Assembly: GCF_000006405.1 (NCBI RefSeq)
Contig: NW_003206847.1
Span: 525,767-589,766, forward strand
Source of the DNA: Perkinsus marinus ATCC 50983
Taxonomy: Eukaryota > Perkinsozoa > Perkinsida > Perkinsidae
Reading direction: 5' to 3'
Length of the DNA stretch: 64,000 nt
In this document: in pieces, positions 9,055 to 19,573 of the stretch
How positions within the stretch are numbered: position 1 is the first letter of the stretch
Layout of the letters: each line of letters begins with the position of its first letter
Position numbers and translations under genes: made by a program
Notes under the pieces: model-generated
Databases searched by the model: none
What the model was told of the DNA's origin: nothing
What the model saw: only the letters and a program-made list of their open reading frames with translations

Positions 9055-11433
9055 CTCCTATTTGAATAACATTCGAGTCCTCTTCCTCCGAAGCATCAGT
9101 ATCAGCCGTGCGTTCTCCAAAGGGTACCATAGTCGTATCCTCTTCCGACGATGACACCGACGATCCACACCCACCCTCAAGGTCCACACTCTGCGACACA
9201 ACAGAGTTGTCCCCTTCGTCATCCCTACCATCCTACCTCCACATCACCCCTTGCCAATGGCTGCTGGGCCGCTACCTTATTGAACCACTTCATATCAGAT
9301 GCCGCCAGCTGGCCTATCATATGGTCTCGTATGGCAAACTAATACCAACAACATCACCAGGAGCAACCCTCAGAAAGCACCTACTCGTATTGCTCTTATC
9401 CTCCTACTCACCTGCCCACGGACTCGTAGACTTCGAAAGCCCCATTCGATTTCACTCCAGCTCAATCCAGTGACAGACGTGCCTTCAGAGCTTGACTCCA
9501 CCCACTTAAACCGAGGATCATCTCCCTGAACATCATGAGAATGTGTTTCGGCAAAAGCGCGCGCCCTGTTGATCGATAATGTCTCCATCGACTCACCTCC
9601 AGTTCAGGATCTTCCATCCGCAGCACAAACTGCGAGAAGTCGTCCATGCAAAAATACATATCCTCTCGATACAGTCGACTATAGCCCTACCACACCATCA
9701 TCACTTCCTACCCACACCACCCCCTCCATTAGCTCACCGCCAAGCCCCCACCAGCCGAGTCCGTCGCTGGTAGCACATACAGTGGGGAGTACTCTAGCCA
9801 CAGATAGGCCGTGTCGATCTTCTCGGGTCCACGATAGGGTTGCAGGAAACGCAAAGATGCAGGGGACGAACCAACCCCACCCGTCTCGTCCTTCACACCT
9901 AAACCCTCAACCAGTGGAAGAGAATATACACCTGGTCAAATACATGTATTCATAACGATGAGCAAATTCCGAAAAAAATTGCAGAAAATTCTCCCGAATT
10001 TTCCAACTTTGATTCGCCTCTAAGTCTATATAATACACTGAGTAAAACCCCGAGCTCAACCGCACATACATTCCAAGACCTCTACCAACCCGATCCTCAC
10101 CAGCTGTTGAATACAACTGTATAGTAGCCTCGTCCACAAGGGGACTGCCTGGGCCCACCAACGGCTCTACTGATATGATCTGAAATCATAATGACCACTG
10201 CAAATAGAAGACACAAATAACAATTACAGTGAAAGCTAGAGTCGGGCGTTGAGACCTTCTGGTCCTGAATCTGCTAGTGATACCGTTACGCTCCACCTTG
10301 AGGAAATGCGTCACTGGCGACAGCATTTCCACCTGACGAGAGACAAACAGGGAAACCCGTCAGTGAATTTTCCACAAGTTCACCAAAATGATTCGAAAGC
10401 AACAAGCCGTTACCTTCAAGGCTATTACGATCTCATCATTACCATTCCATTTCCAAAACCAACTAAATGCACTACTACCCCTACTACTTCAATGAGGACC
10501 TTGAGACCGTTGAGATCAGTCGGAGTGTCCGTAGGGCTGAAGCGGCCATCATGCACTACAGCTGACACCAAGTCGCTATCGGCAGTGTAGGTCAGCTGGG
10601 CCTGAGCAAGTCTCCTATGGGACTAGTCATCCTCCTACTCCTCCTAGCGACCACTCTAGCCAGCACCAATGAATGTTACGACGAGGGACGATTTGAAACT
10701 CATCTATATGTCGACATCCTCTCGTTAGAAGCGTGTCCAACATCCCAGGACGCCTCTGAGGCCCTATCCGTTGCTACCGTGTCCAGGTCCCGTCCAGCGA
10801 TTGTAATATACCTATCCTTAGCCCTAGAGGTGGATCCCGACGTCGCTCGTTGCTTCTGGAATAACGACATCCCAAGGGTAGTGATAGCAAGGAATGTGAC
10901 TGACCACCTTGGTAGTAGAGAGGAGCCTAGACCTCTTGGAGGAGTTGCAACAACACCACAAGCGTTGGGCCCTCAGTAGAGGGTTATGGGCTAACAAATC
11001 ACCAGCGGCGATACGGATGTCCATCACCTGAGTATAAAAACCTGATGAATATCAACAGCCGAGCATCAGTGCCGACCTACCATTCCAACATCATCTTTAG
11101 TGATCGGCAGTCCTCTAGGAATAGGTTGGTACATCATCACTCTGCTAACCACCACCGGATGCTCAGCACGACGACGTCGCTTCGTCTGTTGATACCTTGA
11201 AGGCTCCGTCGACTCCGCCTCACTAGAGCTCGTCTGAAGAGCCTTTTCGTGGTGTCACCATCCTATCACCACTTGTATTACCTCACTGGTTGCAGGTACT
11301 GCCAGGGTAGCCTCTTGGTCGCCCATCTCCTCATCAGAAGAGCGCTCTGGGGACGGTGATGATGATGCCTATTCAACAGATCGAGAGCCCACCATACCTA
11401 AGCCTTCCCTACCTCTCGACCTCTGTATCCCAT
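9041..11433 (-). CDS. Rxt3-like motif protein (putative histone deacetylase-complex factor)
   Basis: Assembled from about ten short exons starting at ATG 11433 (MGYRGREASSSPSPERSSD). The N-terminus is acidic and Ser-rich, followed by a KRRRR cluster that looks like a nuclear signal. Central exons encode TYTADSDLVSAVVHDGRF and, after an intron, VERNGITSRFR. These resemble the YTDDSD-V--V-H-G and RNG--SR signatures of the Rxt3 family, an Rpd3L/Sin3 deacetylase-complex subunit. Later exons encode RFLQPYRGPEKIDTAYLWLE and GDDPRFKWVESS, then an acidic tail (ASEEEDSNVIQI). Several exon borders are my best guess. It either ends at 9041 or is spliced into TGS1. A plus-strand frame at 10617-10979 with a hydrophobic start overlaps these exons and is judged antisense noise. 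Confidence 0.5.
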
Positions 11434-12075
11434 CCAGTACGCCAAAATAAAGGCAACAACAACAAGAACCTTATTAATCACAGACAACCGCGCTCGCCCA
11501 GAAGTAGCGCTCGCCCGATACTCTCAACCATTCTGCGCTGCTGGGTGGAAGGTTGCCTGGAGAAGGAGCTCTCCCGAGTTGACACCAACACTAGTCAAAG
11601 AAGACTTTGAGAAAAGTCACAAGATCTGTGATGGGGAGGCTGATTTAGAACACGTGCTGCAGCTCCTTCATCACTAGCCGTTTCATTGTCTTAGCGACAA
11701 GCGCGTGACGAATGAACTGTCAACAGAGCAGCTAAGTACAACCTGTTGATGATAAGCAGGTCTTTTCACATGCGTGGTGAGGACGGTGACACCGAAGGGT
11801 GACAGATGATGGTCCGTCGATATGAAGCAGACTGACCTTTCGGAGAAGAATATGAAATACTTGAACACAGAAGATCTTGCCGCGTGATGTGATAGATTAT
11901 GAACACTAAGATGGACGCATTAGCGATGGTCAAGAGTAGAGAAGAGAAATGCCCCAGGGGGTATCGCCTAATGTTTACTACCGCGTGTTACTGTTACCAT
12001 TAGAGAACTCAAGGCGATGGTTAACGGATTCTAGGGATTCTACCTACAATCACACTGATAAAATCATCAACTAGC
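11434..12075. other. Intergenic stretch, nothing recognised
   Basis: Between the Rxt3-like gene start and the next minus-strand frame. Small frames only; no RNA gene or repeat recognised. It should contain the promoter of the Rxt3-like gene. Confidence 0.4.
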
Positions 12076-12797
12076 TTAAAGTTGAGATTCCTCAGTTGTG
12101 CACCTCGCAACACTACAGTCGTGGAAGTCAACATCACATAACCACCGAACACGAAATCGGCGGAATGTTGGCCTTTCACAGTGAATGGCTGGAGAGATAT
12201 CTTGCCCAGGATAGTCGTATACCTCCCTTACACCTTCAGCCCAATAGTCTGTTTCCAGGTGCTCACCATAATGGGTAGCAGCAACAACAGCTCCGCTTTC
12301 ATCGCTGATGGCGACATTTGACGACCCATCCTGCGACATTTGTGTTCGCAGTATGAACCCCGGTGCGTCGTAAGACAGCTTGTGACTGGCGTTGAAAAAC
12401 TTCCTACTCGACCCTTGACGAGTTGCCTAAAGCCGGAGTCGTGATGAATATGATGATACTGGTCAGGCATCCCACTTGCATAGCCTTACCATGCGGCGAC
12501 ATCTCCAATTGAAAAATACTGATCTCTCTCCTCAAGCTTCCCGTTTCCTTCGCATGCTTTCTTCACCGTCACCTGTGGCTCTTTCGATTCACCAACAGCT
12601 TCGGTAGCTTCGTGAAGTGCCGGTATCTTACCTTTCAAAGGAGCACATGTGTCGGACATGTCGCGGAGCCGATTCGTGAGGCCACCGAATGGCATCAGCT
12701 GCCTGATGTAGGAGACATGGTAGGATTGCACGCGTGTACAAAAGTTGACGTGCTTGCCTGCACACGATCCCCGATTACGCTGCGGTGAGTTTCTCAA
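12076..12797 (-). CDS. Hypothetical protein, at least two exons
   Basis: Two coding blocks with compatible splice signals. The first (12797-12493) encodes YIRQLMPFGGLTNRLRDMSD, a Lys/Glu-rich stretch and DQYFSIGDVAAW, and is followed by a GTAAGG donor. The second (about 12430-12270) encodes SSRKFFNASHKLSYDAPGF, MSQDGSSNVAISDESG and HYGEHLETDYWAEG, with a GTAAGG donor after it. A last exon may reach 12076. No family is recognised. The start codon and the final exon are uncertain. Confidence 0.4.
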
Positions 12798-12872
12798 GTG
12801 CTTTCCAACCTCCAGGGAAGCGGTGATACTTCATGAGTCATTACATCACTTACACGATGAAGATGTACAAAA

Positions 12873-12952
12873 TAACAGCTGCGGGATTCGAACCCGCGCC
12901 CTTTCGGACCAGCGCCTGAAGCTGGCGCCTTAGACCGCTCGGCCAAACTGTC
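12873..12952 (-). tRNA. tRNA-Leu(CAG)
   Basis: The 80-nt reverse-strand sequence folds as a type II tRNA. The acceptor strands GACAGTT and AGCTGTT pair over seven positions (two G-U), and the D arm GGCCGAGCGGTCTAAGGC carries a normal A box. The anticodon stem CCAGC/GCTGG encloses TTCAGGC (anticodon CAG), there is a short variable arm, and the T arm is GCGGGTTCGAATCCCGC. The discriminator is A. A T-rich trailer (TTTTG) follows as Pol III terminator. No intron. Confidence 0.95.
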
Positions 12953-13521
12953 GATGAAAATCTAAGGTGTAACTCACCTTGGACATTTGTTGTGATGAGA
13001 CATTTCAAAACCAGCTCGAATGTAACCTTATTATCAGCCGTCGGGAACCCAAGAAATGAGCTCTATCAACGATACATAGTGCCATGATGAACTCCCCCTC
13101 TGCCTTCCACGTTAGAGTCCGCTGGCCGAAAACCCACCAGAATTCCTCCCATGAACAGTGCCTACCAACCCTAACATGAGGCTGGTCTCTGCCGGGTATC
13201 TCCGATGACTGACCCCGCATCTCACAGTACAGGCTACTGTCCCCTCCGAGAGAATACAATTATCATTCTTTTTCTCTTTTATTCCCTCCTTATATTTCAT
13301 CTCTTATCCACTCTTTGTATATATTCAACACAACAACGAGGTCAGTGAGCTACACGAACAACAACAGAACATGTCGACTACAATAAAACACCCAAGGGGC
13401 TCCCTTCAACCCGGCCCCACGAAGGACTCACACTTCCACATACCACCATTGTTGGTCCGAGTATATCCATGATACTGGTGCCTGAGGGACCTCAACTACC
13501 CCATCCCCGACTTAGGAACCT
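12953..13521. other. Stretch without recognisable genes
   Basis: Upstream of the tRNA and downstream of the next minus-strand frames. Frames at 13005-13300 (minus) have no recognisable content. Nothing else was seen. Confidence 0.35.
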
Positions 13522-14800
13522 TCACCTCTTATACTCGTCGAATATGAACCCATGCCTTTCGAAAACTCCAGCCTTGCGAGTTGAAATTGGTGCGGTACTA
13601 AGACTTGGTGCTGTAGCCTCTATTGTGGTCTGGACCGTCGATGATGATGGCTCAGGCCGAGCAGCGTGCAAGCCCACTAAACCACAGATTATACTCCTCC
13701 CAAGGGGAGTCCCCACCTCAATGTTTGAATATATGTTTGCTTTCCTCAGCTGAGCTCAAGAGTTTCCTCACAAATAATATGAACAAACCCGGGTAGTAGT
13801 ACACAGAAACCACCAAGAATTCCTCCAAAAATTCCCTCAGAATTTTCCTGTTTTCACATGTAGCTGAGCATGTGCATATATTCCCACACCGCCCTACCTT
13901 GGCGATTGAATGCCTGGCCTCGAACCTGCTTTCCTTTCCACTCGCCTGTGACCATGTCAATGGAAGCACTCCAAGGGATCATCTCCACCAGTCTCGTAGG
14001 AGCGCTGAACTCCAACATACCTTTCGGAGGTTCCAGCGAATTCACTCACTAGTCGAAACCGCCAGTTTTTTCCTTCCGAATTCTACTCAACTCGGTAGCC
14101 TCCGCCAGCTCCCGTCCAACTCTGCATGCCACTTCCGATACTTTCAACGCATCACAAGTCGACTTCTTCTTGAGGTGGACGAAATCCTCGTTTGGACGAG
14201 TGAACGAGTAATTCCACACTTCATCACTCTGAAGCAACAAGGCTCAACCTCCTCCTCCTACTCCCTCCTCTACTACATTGGCTTTCCCCAGGCGTAAGGA
14301 AGTCGTATTGATGTGCCCATCGACCCCACCACATGGACGCCCAATATGCGGAAGTGTCTTCTGTGTATTCTGTTTACCCCCTCGGAATCTGAATACTCAC
14401 CAAGGCCGCCCCCCAACAGGAATAGCTCCTCAAACCAGCGAAACTCTCCATTGTCAATGAATGGATTCAATTAGAATGTCACTAGAACGCCTTCGAGTTT
14501 CCCTAACCACGATAGTTCCCATTGCCATTCACACTACAGGACACCTCTATTCAAAACGCGATCAAACAGGACCATCTCACAACACGACTCTTTGGATCGT
14601 CTCCACTTCGCATTGCGTTGTTTTCTTTCCATAGCGTTTCCCTCTACCACTATACAGTAGGAGATTGCACCACTATGCCAAGACCACTATCCTTCTCGAC
14701 GCACTACGACCAACACCATACGCCGAGTTATAATTCCTCCTATACTCTTCGGAGACTAGTTGGGCCTTTCTCTAGCGCTACATCATAGCAAGACCCCCAC
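13522..14800 (-). CDS. Hypothetical multi-exon protein
   Basis: Several coding-looking blocks on the minus strand. Near 14.75 kb: SEEYRRNYNSAYGVGRSASR. At 14460-14400: NPFIDNGEFRWFEELFLLGG, followed by a GTGAGT donor. At 14240-14060: DEVWNYSFTRPNEDFVHLKK then VGRELAEATELSRIRKEK. At 14045-13870: MLEFSAPTRLVEMIPWSAS, TGEWKGKQVRGQAFNRQGRA and VWEYMHM. Near 13.7-13.5 kb: Ser/Thr-rich sequence. Splice limits are not resolved and no family is recognised. Copy A of the dispersed repeat (13728-13884) sits between the last two blocks, probably in an intron. Confidence 0.35.
13728..13884 (+). repeat. Dispersed ~130-180 bp repeat, copy A
   Basis: Begins GAATATATG and ends GCATATATTC, an inverted-repeat pair of ends. 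It shares with the inverted copy at 20308-20447 the blocks TCCTCAGCTGAGCTC, TTTCCTCAC, CGGGTA, AGAAACCA (approximate), AATTCC-CCAAAA and TCAGAATTTT, in the same order and similar spacing. It lies between coding blocks of an uncharacterised minus-strand gene. Confidence 0.6.
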
Positions 14801-14962
14801 TCCCTTACTACCCTTGATCTAGGAGGACATTCCCATCTCTTCCTCTACCATCCGCCGACAATGACTTGTTGATGAGATGAATCCCATACATGATATTCTA
14901 TCCTACCACGCCACCGCCAACACTACCCATTAACCACACGAGACTAGAGCAAGGTCAGAAAC

Positions 14963-15927
14963 TCAAGCCCACATCCTACGGAGATCCTCCTCGTCATCAT
15001 ACCTCCCATATCCGCTCGCTTGCTGTATGGCAAGCCACGACGCTGGTCGCAGGTCAGTCGGAGCCTCAGGCAAGCCACATACCTGATCAAAGGTAACTCT
15101 ACAAGACCCCTGGTGATTCCCCACGCGATCTCACGTTAGTGAGTAAGAAGTTCGCCATGATCCGAGCGAGGGGTAACTTCTCAACATCAGTTCCCTTGGC
15201 AAAGCACAGCAGCCCAGGTATGTCCTCATCAAGCCTTGTAATAAGACCACCACCAATAATACGATTCTTATCCACTACCGGCAACTGAATCGAAAAAGAC
15301 GCTGAAACCCTCGCGGTTGCCTTCTGAATTCACCCACCCCGAATGACGTATTTTCGGTCCTGAATCCTCTCAAAGGCGTATCCACCTCCAAGTCGCTGTC
15401 GTCTTGTACGTGGCTGCTCATACTAGACACCCCCAGGACCCTCGAGAAGCCAGCGCTGGTGATCCATCGGGACAGCGCTCGCCCCAACAGTCCCTTTTTC
15501 CGATATGAACTACGGAGTTGAAGTACCTGCCAAAGACGAGTTAGCCCATGCTCATATATCTGTGCTCACCCACCATGTAAGCGGAGTCTTCCCCACCGTA
15601 CAGTTCCATACCAGTAGCAATCGTTCTCCCACCATCCAGCGTTTGCACCAAGGCTTCTATATACGTCGAAGTGAATACTCCCACCGGGCTGAGCTGAAGA
15701 GCCGGAACGAAATTCAACCAAGGTGCCCAGAAATTTTATGCTACCTTCAAGGCTTCAATTATGTAATCACAGGCCAGCCCCTCAATCGATGCAAAGCTGC
15801 CACAAGCCACAATAAGGGTCTTCCCTTTCAACTCCTGTACTCCCCCATTGACAGGCCAGAATGTCAACTCGTCATCAGCTTCTGAGTCCAACTTGACCAC
15901 CACTGTCTCCTTCTGAGTATCGTTCAT
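14963..15927 (-). CDS. PSMG2: Proteasome assembly chaperone 2 (PAC2 family)
   Basis: Chaperone that, with PAC1, helps assemble the 20S proteasome alpha ring. The frame begins at ATG 15927 (MNDTQKETVVVKLDSEADD). Exon 1 encodes LKGKTLIVACGSFASIEGLA and CDYIIEALK, matching the PAC2 start in which the protein is stated to be stable and to own a lipid-like fold. Later exons encode a stretch ending GMELYGGEDSAYM, then VLQLRSSYRKKGLLGRALSR and WITSAGFSRVLGVSS (the conserved Q-RSP and W-K-S-GF-R-V--LSS core), then NRIIGGGLITRLDEDIPGLL. It ends DDEEDLRRMWA at 14963. About five exons; introns are short with GT-AG ends. Confidence 0.8.
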
Positions 15928-16690
15928 AATGATGGTGAAATACTAAACCCGTTCGACATTTTCCAACATCAACACTCCAATGCTTTGGCCGCGTGATTTT
16001 TGCGAAAACACTCACAAGTAAGTACAACATTTTTCAAATTCCTGAGCCTCGCAAATCTCGCATTCAAAATCCAATAACGACAGTGTAGGTTGGTCGTAGC
16101 AAATAAACAGACAATGAAAGACCAAGTGGTAGATAATCGACTTTGTCTATTATCAATAGACTCCAACATTCATCGCGCGAGATGAGCCACAACAACCGCA
16201 TTAGCGCACGCCCCGACCGCGCAAGATATCGTCAACAAGGCTTTTTTCCAGAATGCTCAACCTTGCCGATCCAAGATAGCCTTCAGCAACACCATTTCCC
16301 CCCTACTCAGTGTGAACCCAATACAACTGGAATATGCTCAACATCATCACATCAGTCATGAGGGTCGTCATTAACGGCGGAAGATGAGATTAAAAATAAT
16401 ACCACTCGATAGCGTTAATCACACCATTCGAGCTCCTACGCCCAATAGGGCAGTAAGAATAGATGCATTAGCAAACTGGGCGGCGCTGTCGTCAGCACTA
16501 CCTCACTGTTATCAAAGCAGGTCAGGTATCATCAACATTGACCTTGTGCGGTACCAAGGTGGAATATAAAATACGTAAAATTCATACCGCAGATGTTGTA
16601 GAATGTTATCGATTAAAATCAATTATAGACTGTTCGACGGAACTCATGCACCTGAGAGGGAAATTCTCCAATACTCAACAACACCATGAA
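15928..16690. other. Intergenic stretch, nothing recognised
   Basis: Between the PSMG2 start and the stop of the next minus-strand gene. Small frames without recognisable content. It should hold the PSMG2 promoter and the 3' UTR of the synthase gene. Confidence 0.4.
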
Positions 16691-18193
16691 CTACTTACCT
16701 TCACATGACGGGAACTCGCCCAGTTCTAAATCGCCTACCCAATCAGGAGACGTCCTTGTGCTGACCGAGGAAATCTTTCGAGGCTTGCCGCTTTTGGCAG
16801 TGCCAGAAGACGGCACTGTCCTCGGGTACTCCTCGTCGTCATCAGATACTCCAGGAGATGAGATTGACTTACCGACTGTTCGGAAGTCGTTGGGAACCTG
16901 ACCACGCCTCACCATCATAACGATCACTTATGTGCAGTTATACGAGCTTACGAAGTGAGCAAAGGTCACCCATATGCACGGTACTGTATAGGCTGCGACC
17001 ACCTGGACAGGAGTAGTAGTATTAAGTTTGGACAACTCCGTGAACTTCCTACCACATCAACACTATAATGCGATCGAGAGGCCACAATAAGGAAGGCTTG
17101 CAGGATGGTAAGCAAGAGCACAAATATCTTGAGGTACTTGTTGCAACTATATCGGACTGAAAATGATCCCCGGTTCGAACCGCACATACTGCATTTTTCT
17201 CACATATTCCACATGTAACGATAATCGTGTACATCATATGACCCGAGAATATCAGATCACTACAGCCTCCCGAAGTGAAAAGTCTAGTCAGAATAACCCC
17301 CCAGTCCTTCGGTGGATTGAACTCATTCTCTGCGCAGTGTTCCGCCGAGCCTGGCAGTAACTGCAAAACAATAAACTCACTGCCCCCCTCCCACAGGCGA
17401 CACTGTTCACTCACTGTGACCATGAACGTTGCTAGCCGAGCATACGTTGCCAAACTACCTACCATTCCCCACCGCCACAGCATATTCATAGCGCCTGAAA
17501 ATAACAAAAATAGGCGGAGCGAAGCAGACCCTCCTTACGATGAGGAAATCTGAAGAATAGTGGTCGGAGAACATAACCAAGTCCCAACATCAAACTGAAG
17601 TAGTTGGTTATGTCACCAGGAGCAACCTGAATCGTCGAGAACAGCAATAATAATAACCACCAGAAAACAGGCATCATACTACCGCCGAATTGGCAAGACC
17701 AGGGCCAAACCATTCAAATGGGAAATCATGAATGGGATTTTTCGACCCCTTATATGGACCGTAACTGACCAAAGCATGAGAATCTCTACTGCTTCGCTCC
17801 GCTAAACTTACACGTGGTATTTCGCAGCATAATAATAGGCCATATTGTGCACCCAGTTATGCACTATTAATGTCAATCCGAACCATACGATACCCCACCT
17901 GCCCGGAACCTCACGCACGACTATCTTATCGAAAAACCCTACCACGCTCCGCCCTTCAACTCCAACGGCCATGCCTCTTTGATATAATCAATTCTAACCC
18001 GCCAAATTGCCTTTATCCGATCCGATCTTGAAGTCCTCATGCACTCCGGCCGAGTCCCTTCCTCTCGAACATCGGCTTTCACCGTCACAGGAAGAGGCAC
18101 CAGTTCTGGTACGTCTTTATCAGTACCATTCGTCATCAGACCTCTCCCGGTTTCCATAGTTGTCACTAAAACTGTCAAGTCGGGTGGCGACAT
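16691..18193 (-). CDS. Sphingomyelin synthase-like phosphotransferase, paralogue 1
   Basis: Multi-pass membrane enzyme of the SMS/PAP2_C family, which moves a phosphocholine or phosphoethanolamine headgroup onto ceramide. Start taken at ATG 18193 (MSPPDLTVLV). Exons join as ...KGGAW-WGIVWFGLTLIVHNWVHN, a TM block with VAPGDITNYFSLMLGLGY, NMLWRWGMVGSLATYAR, then LPGSAEHC and the D3-type motif CSDLIFSGHM. After an intron come the D4-type HYSVDVVVAAY and an acidic Ser-rich tail ending LGEFPSCEGK. The catalytic His-His-Asp triad (SGH, HYSVD) is present. The D3 Gly and Thr of animal SMS are replaced by Ser and Met, so the headgroup specificity cannot be called. A tandem paralogue lies at 19.6-21.4 kb. 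Confidence 0.8.
17157..17203 (-). other. 47-nt intron with tRNA 3'-end-like core (antisense)
   Basis: The sense strand reads GTGAGAAAAATGCAG, GGTTCGAACCGGGG and TTTTCAG. On the antisense strand this is CCCCGGTTCGAACC, a short acceptor-like strand, GCA and TTTTT, as in a tRNA 3' end with Pol III terminator. It separates ...TIIVTCGI from RYSCNKYLKIFV of paralogue 1. Confidence 0.85.
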
Positions 18194-19573
18194 AGGGTAG
18201 TAACACAATAGCTAAGGCCAAGCAATAGAACCTACTCTAACTAATGGAGCTGAATCCACTGTCTTACGTGAAGTGGCGTAATACTCTGTGAAAACCCCGA
18301 TATTCGCGGTGTTACGCAGTGGTCGTGAAATATGTTTTATTCGCATCACGGGTGGAACACCCAACGAACTATTGAATATACGCCTTCTTCCATCACCCCA
18401 TCCGAGGCGTACAAGACGACCCCAAGCCAATGCCAGTTTACAGTGAAAACCTCAAGACGAACTTTACTTCAGAAATTCGTCAACATCATCCTTAGAATAA
18501 CAAATGGACATCAAAATTATGAACTGAATGTGTGGCCTTTGCTGCCGCCCACGATATCCAACCATAACGGAGTGCACATAGGACTACTATTCACTCTTCC
18601 GTACTGTCTGGGTTCCAGTCTACTACCATCATCATCACGCTAGGCGGAAAAAACAAGGAAAACTTCATGAAGTGCATTATCCAACACCAGTCGCTGCTAC
18701 TGAGTCGGCTTCACTCTCCGATTCAGAATACCCCACATCTAATAACCTACTGGTCTACATTACCCTCAGCAGGACCAAACTACTACTGCTCGATGAATAA
18801 TAAATCAACCGGAGAGTTCATCGATCCTACAAAGGCTATACGTTGTGCTGTAATAAATGCTAGTAAGAAGGATGCTGAGTAGTACCCGACTTACGATGTA
18901 CTGCCGTGTCCCTACCCATTCCTCGTCAAACTACCCTATCGCTACATACACCATAAATCACCTGCGACCCCCACACGTGTAACTCGAATCGAGCTCACCT
19001 CCAGAGCAATACTGAGCCGAACACCAGGCGTGGAGGCCTCCCCTCAATACCGAGAAGGACTGCTCATAGATTATGTAATGGTCGACCTCAGAGGGAATTG
19101 CATTCAGATAGCGCGCGCCCGAGAATCTCAATCTTAGCAAAAAGGCATTTCTCGCTCGCCCCAATCGAGACACTCCTAAAACACTAAGGAGTTATTTACA
19201 CTCCTACTGTGAATAACCTAAAATATCCTCTTGGTCTCATCCATCTCCAACCACACTACAGAGTAAGTAGTAGAATCGCCGTGAACTCAAAAAGCCGTAT
19301 ACCGAGGAACACTATTGATTATATTGTTATTGATGTAGGAAGGTGCAAGGACTATAAGTAGGAAAAGTAGGAAAGAACATACTGAGTAACATAACTCATA
19401 GAACATAATGCCACGAATGAGGCAGGTTCACTTCACGGCGCACTAACAGCACACTGGCCAAGACGCCGCCAAGATGCGAAAAACCTTCTTTTTGCCACCC
19501 GACAGGTAGCAATACAAATCTGTTAATATTATAAGTCCTTTACAAAATGCCATTGAATCGTCGATAATCATCA
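18194..19573. other. Stretch between the two synthase genes
   Basis: No confident gene. Weakly coding-looking pieces are plus-strand 18667-18882 (ending STGEFIDPTKAIRCAVINAS) and minus-strand 19173-18960 (FSGARYLNAIPSEVDHYIIY), the latter followed by a GTGAGC donor. Neither could be joined to neighbours. The left end must carry the promoter of paralogue 1. Confidence 0.3.

Noticed and set aside
9569-9955. Pro/Ser-rich plus-strand frame
   Set aside because: Composition shadow of minus-strand exons of the Rxt3-like gene.
10617-10979. Plus-strand 120-residue frame beginning with a hydrophobic signal-like segment
   Set aside because: Overlaps minus-strand exons with good splice sites; no supporting domain. 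Considered antisense, though a small secreted protein cannot be excluded.
17939-17990. 22-25 nt mini-intron in synthase paralogue 1
   Set aside because: A 44-nt intron ending at the later GGGCAG acceptor gives the correct frame and aligns with paralogue 2.
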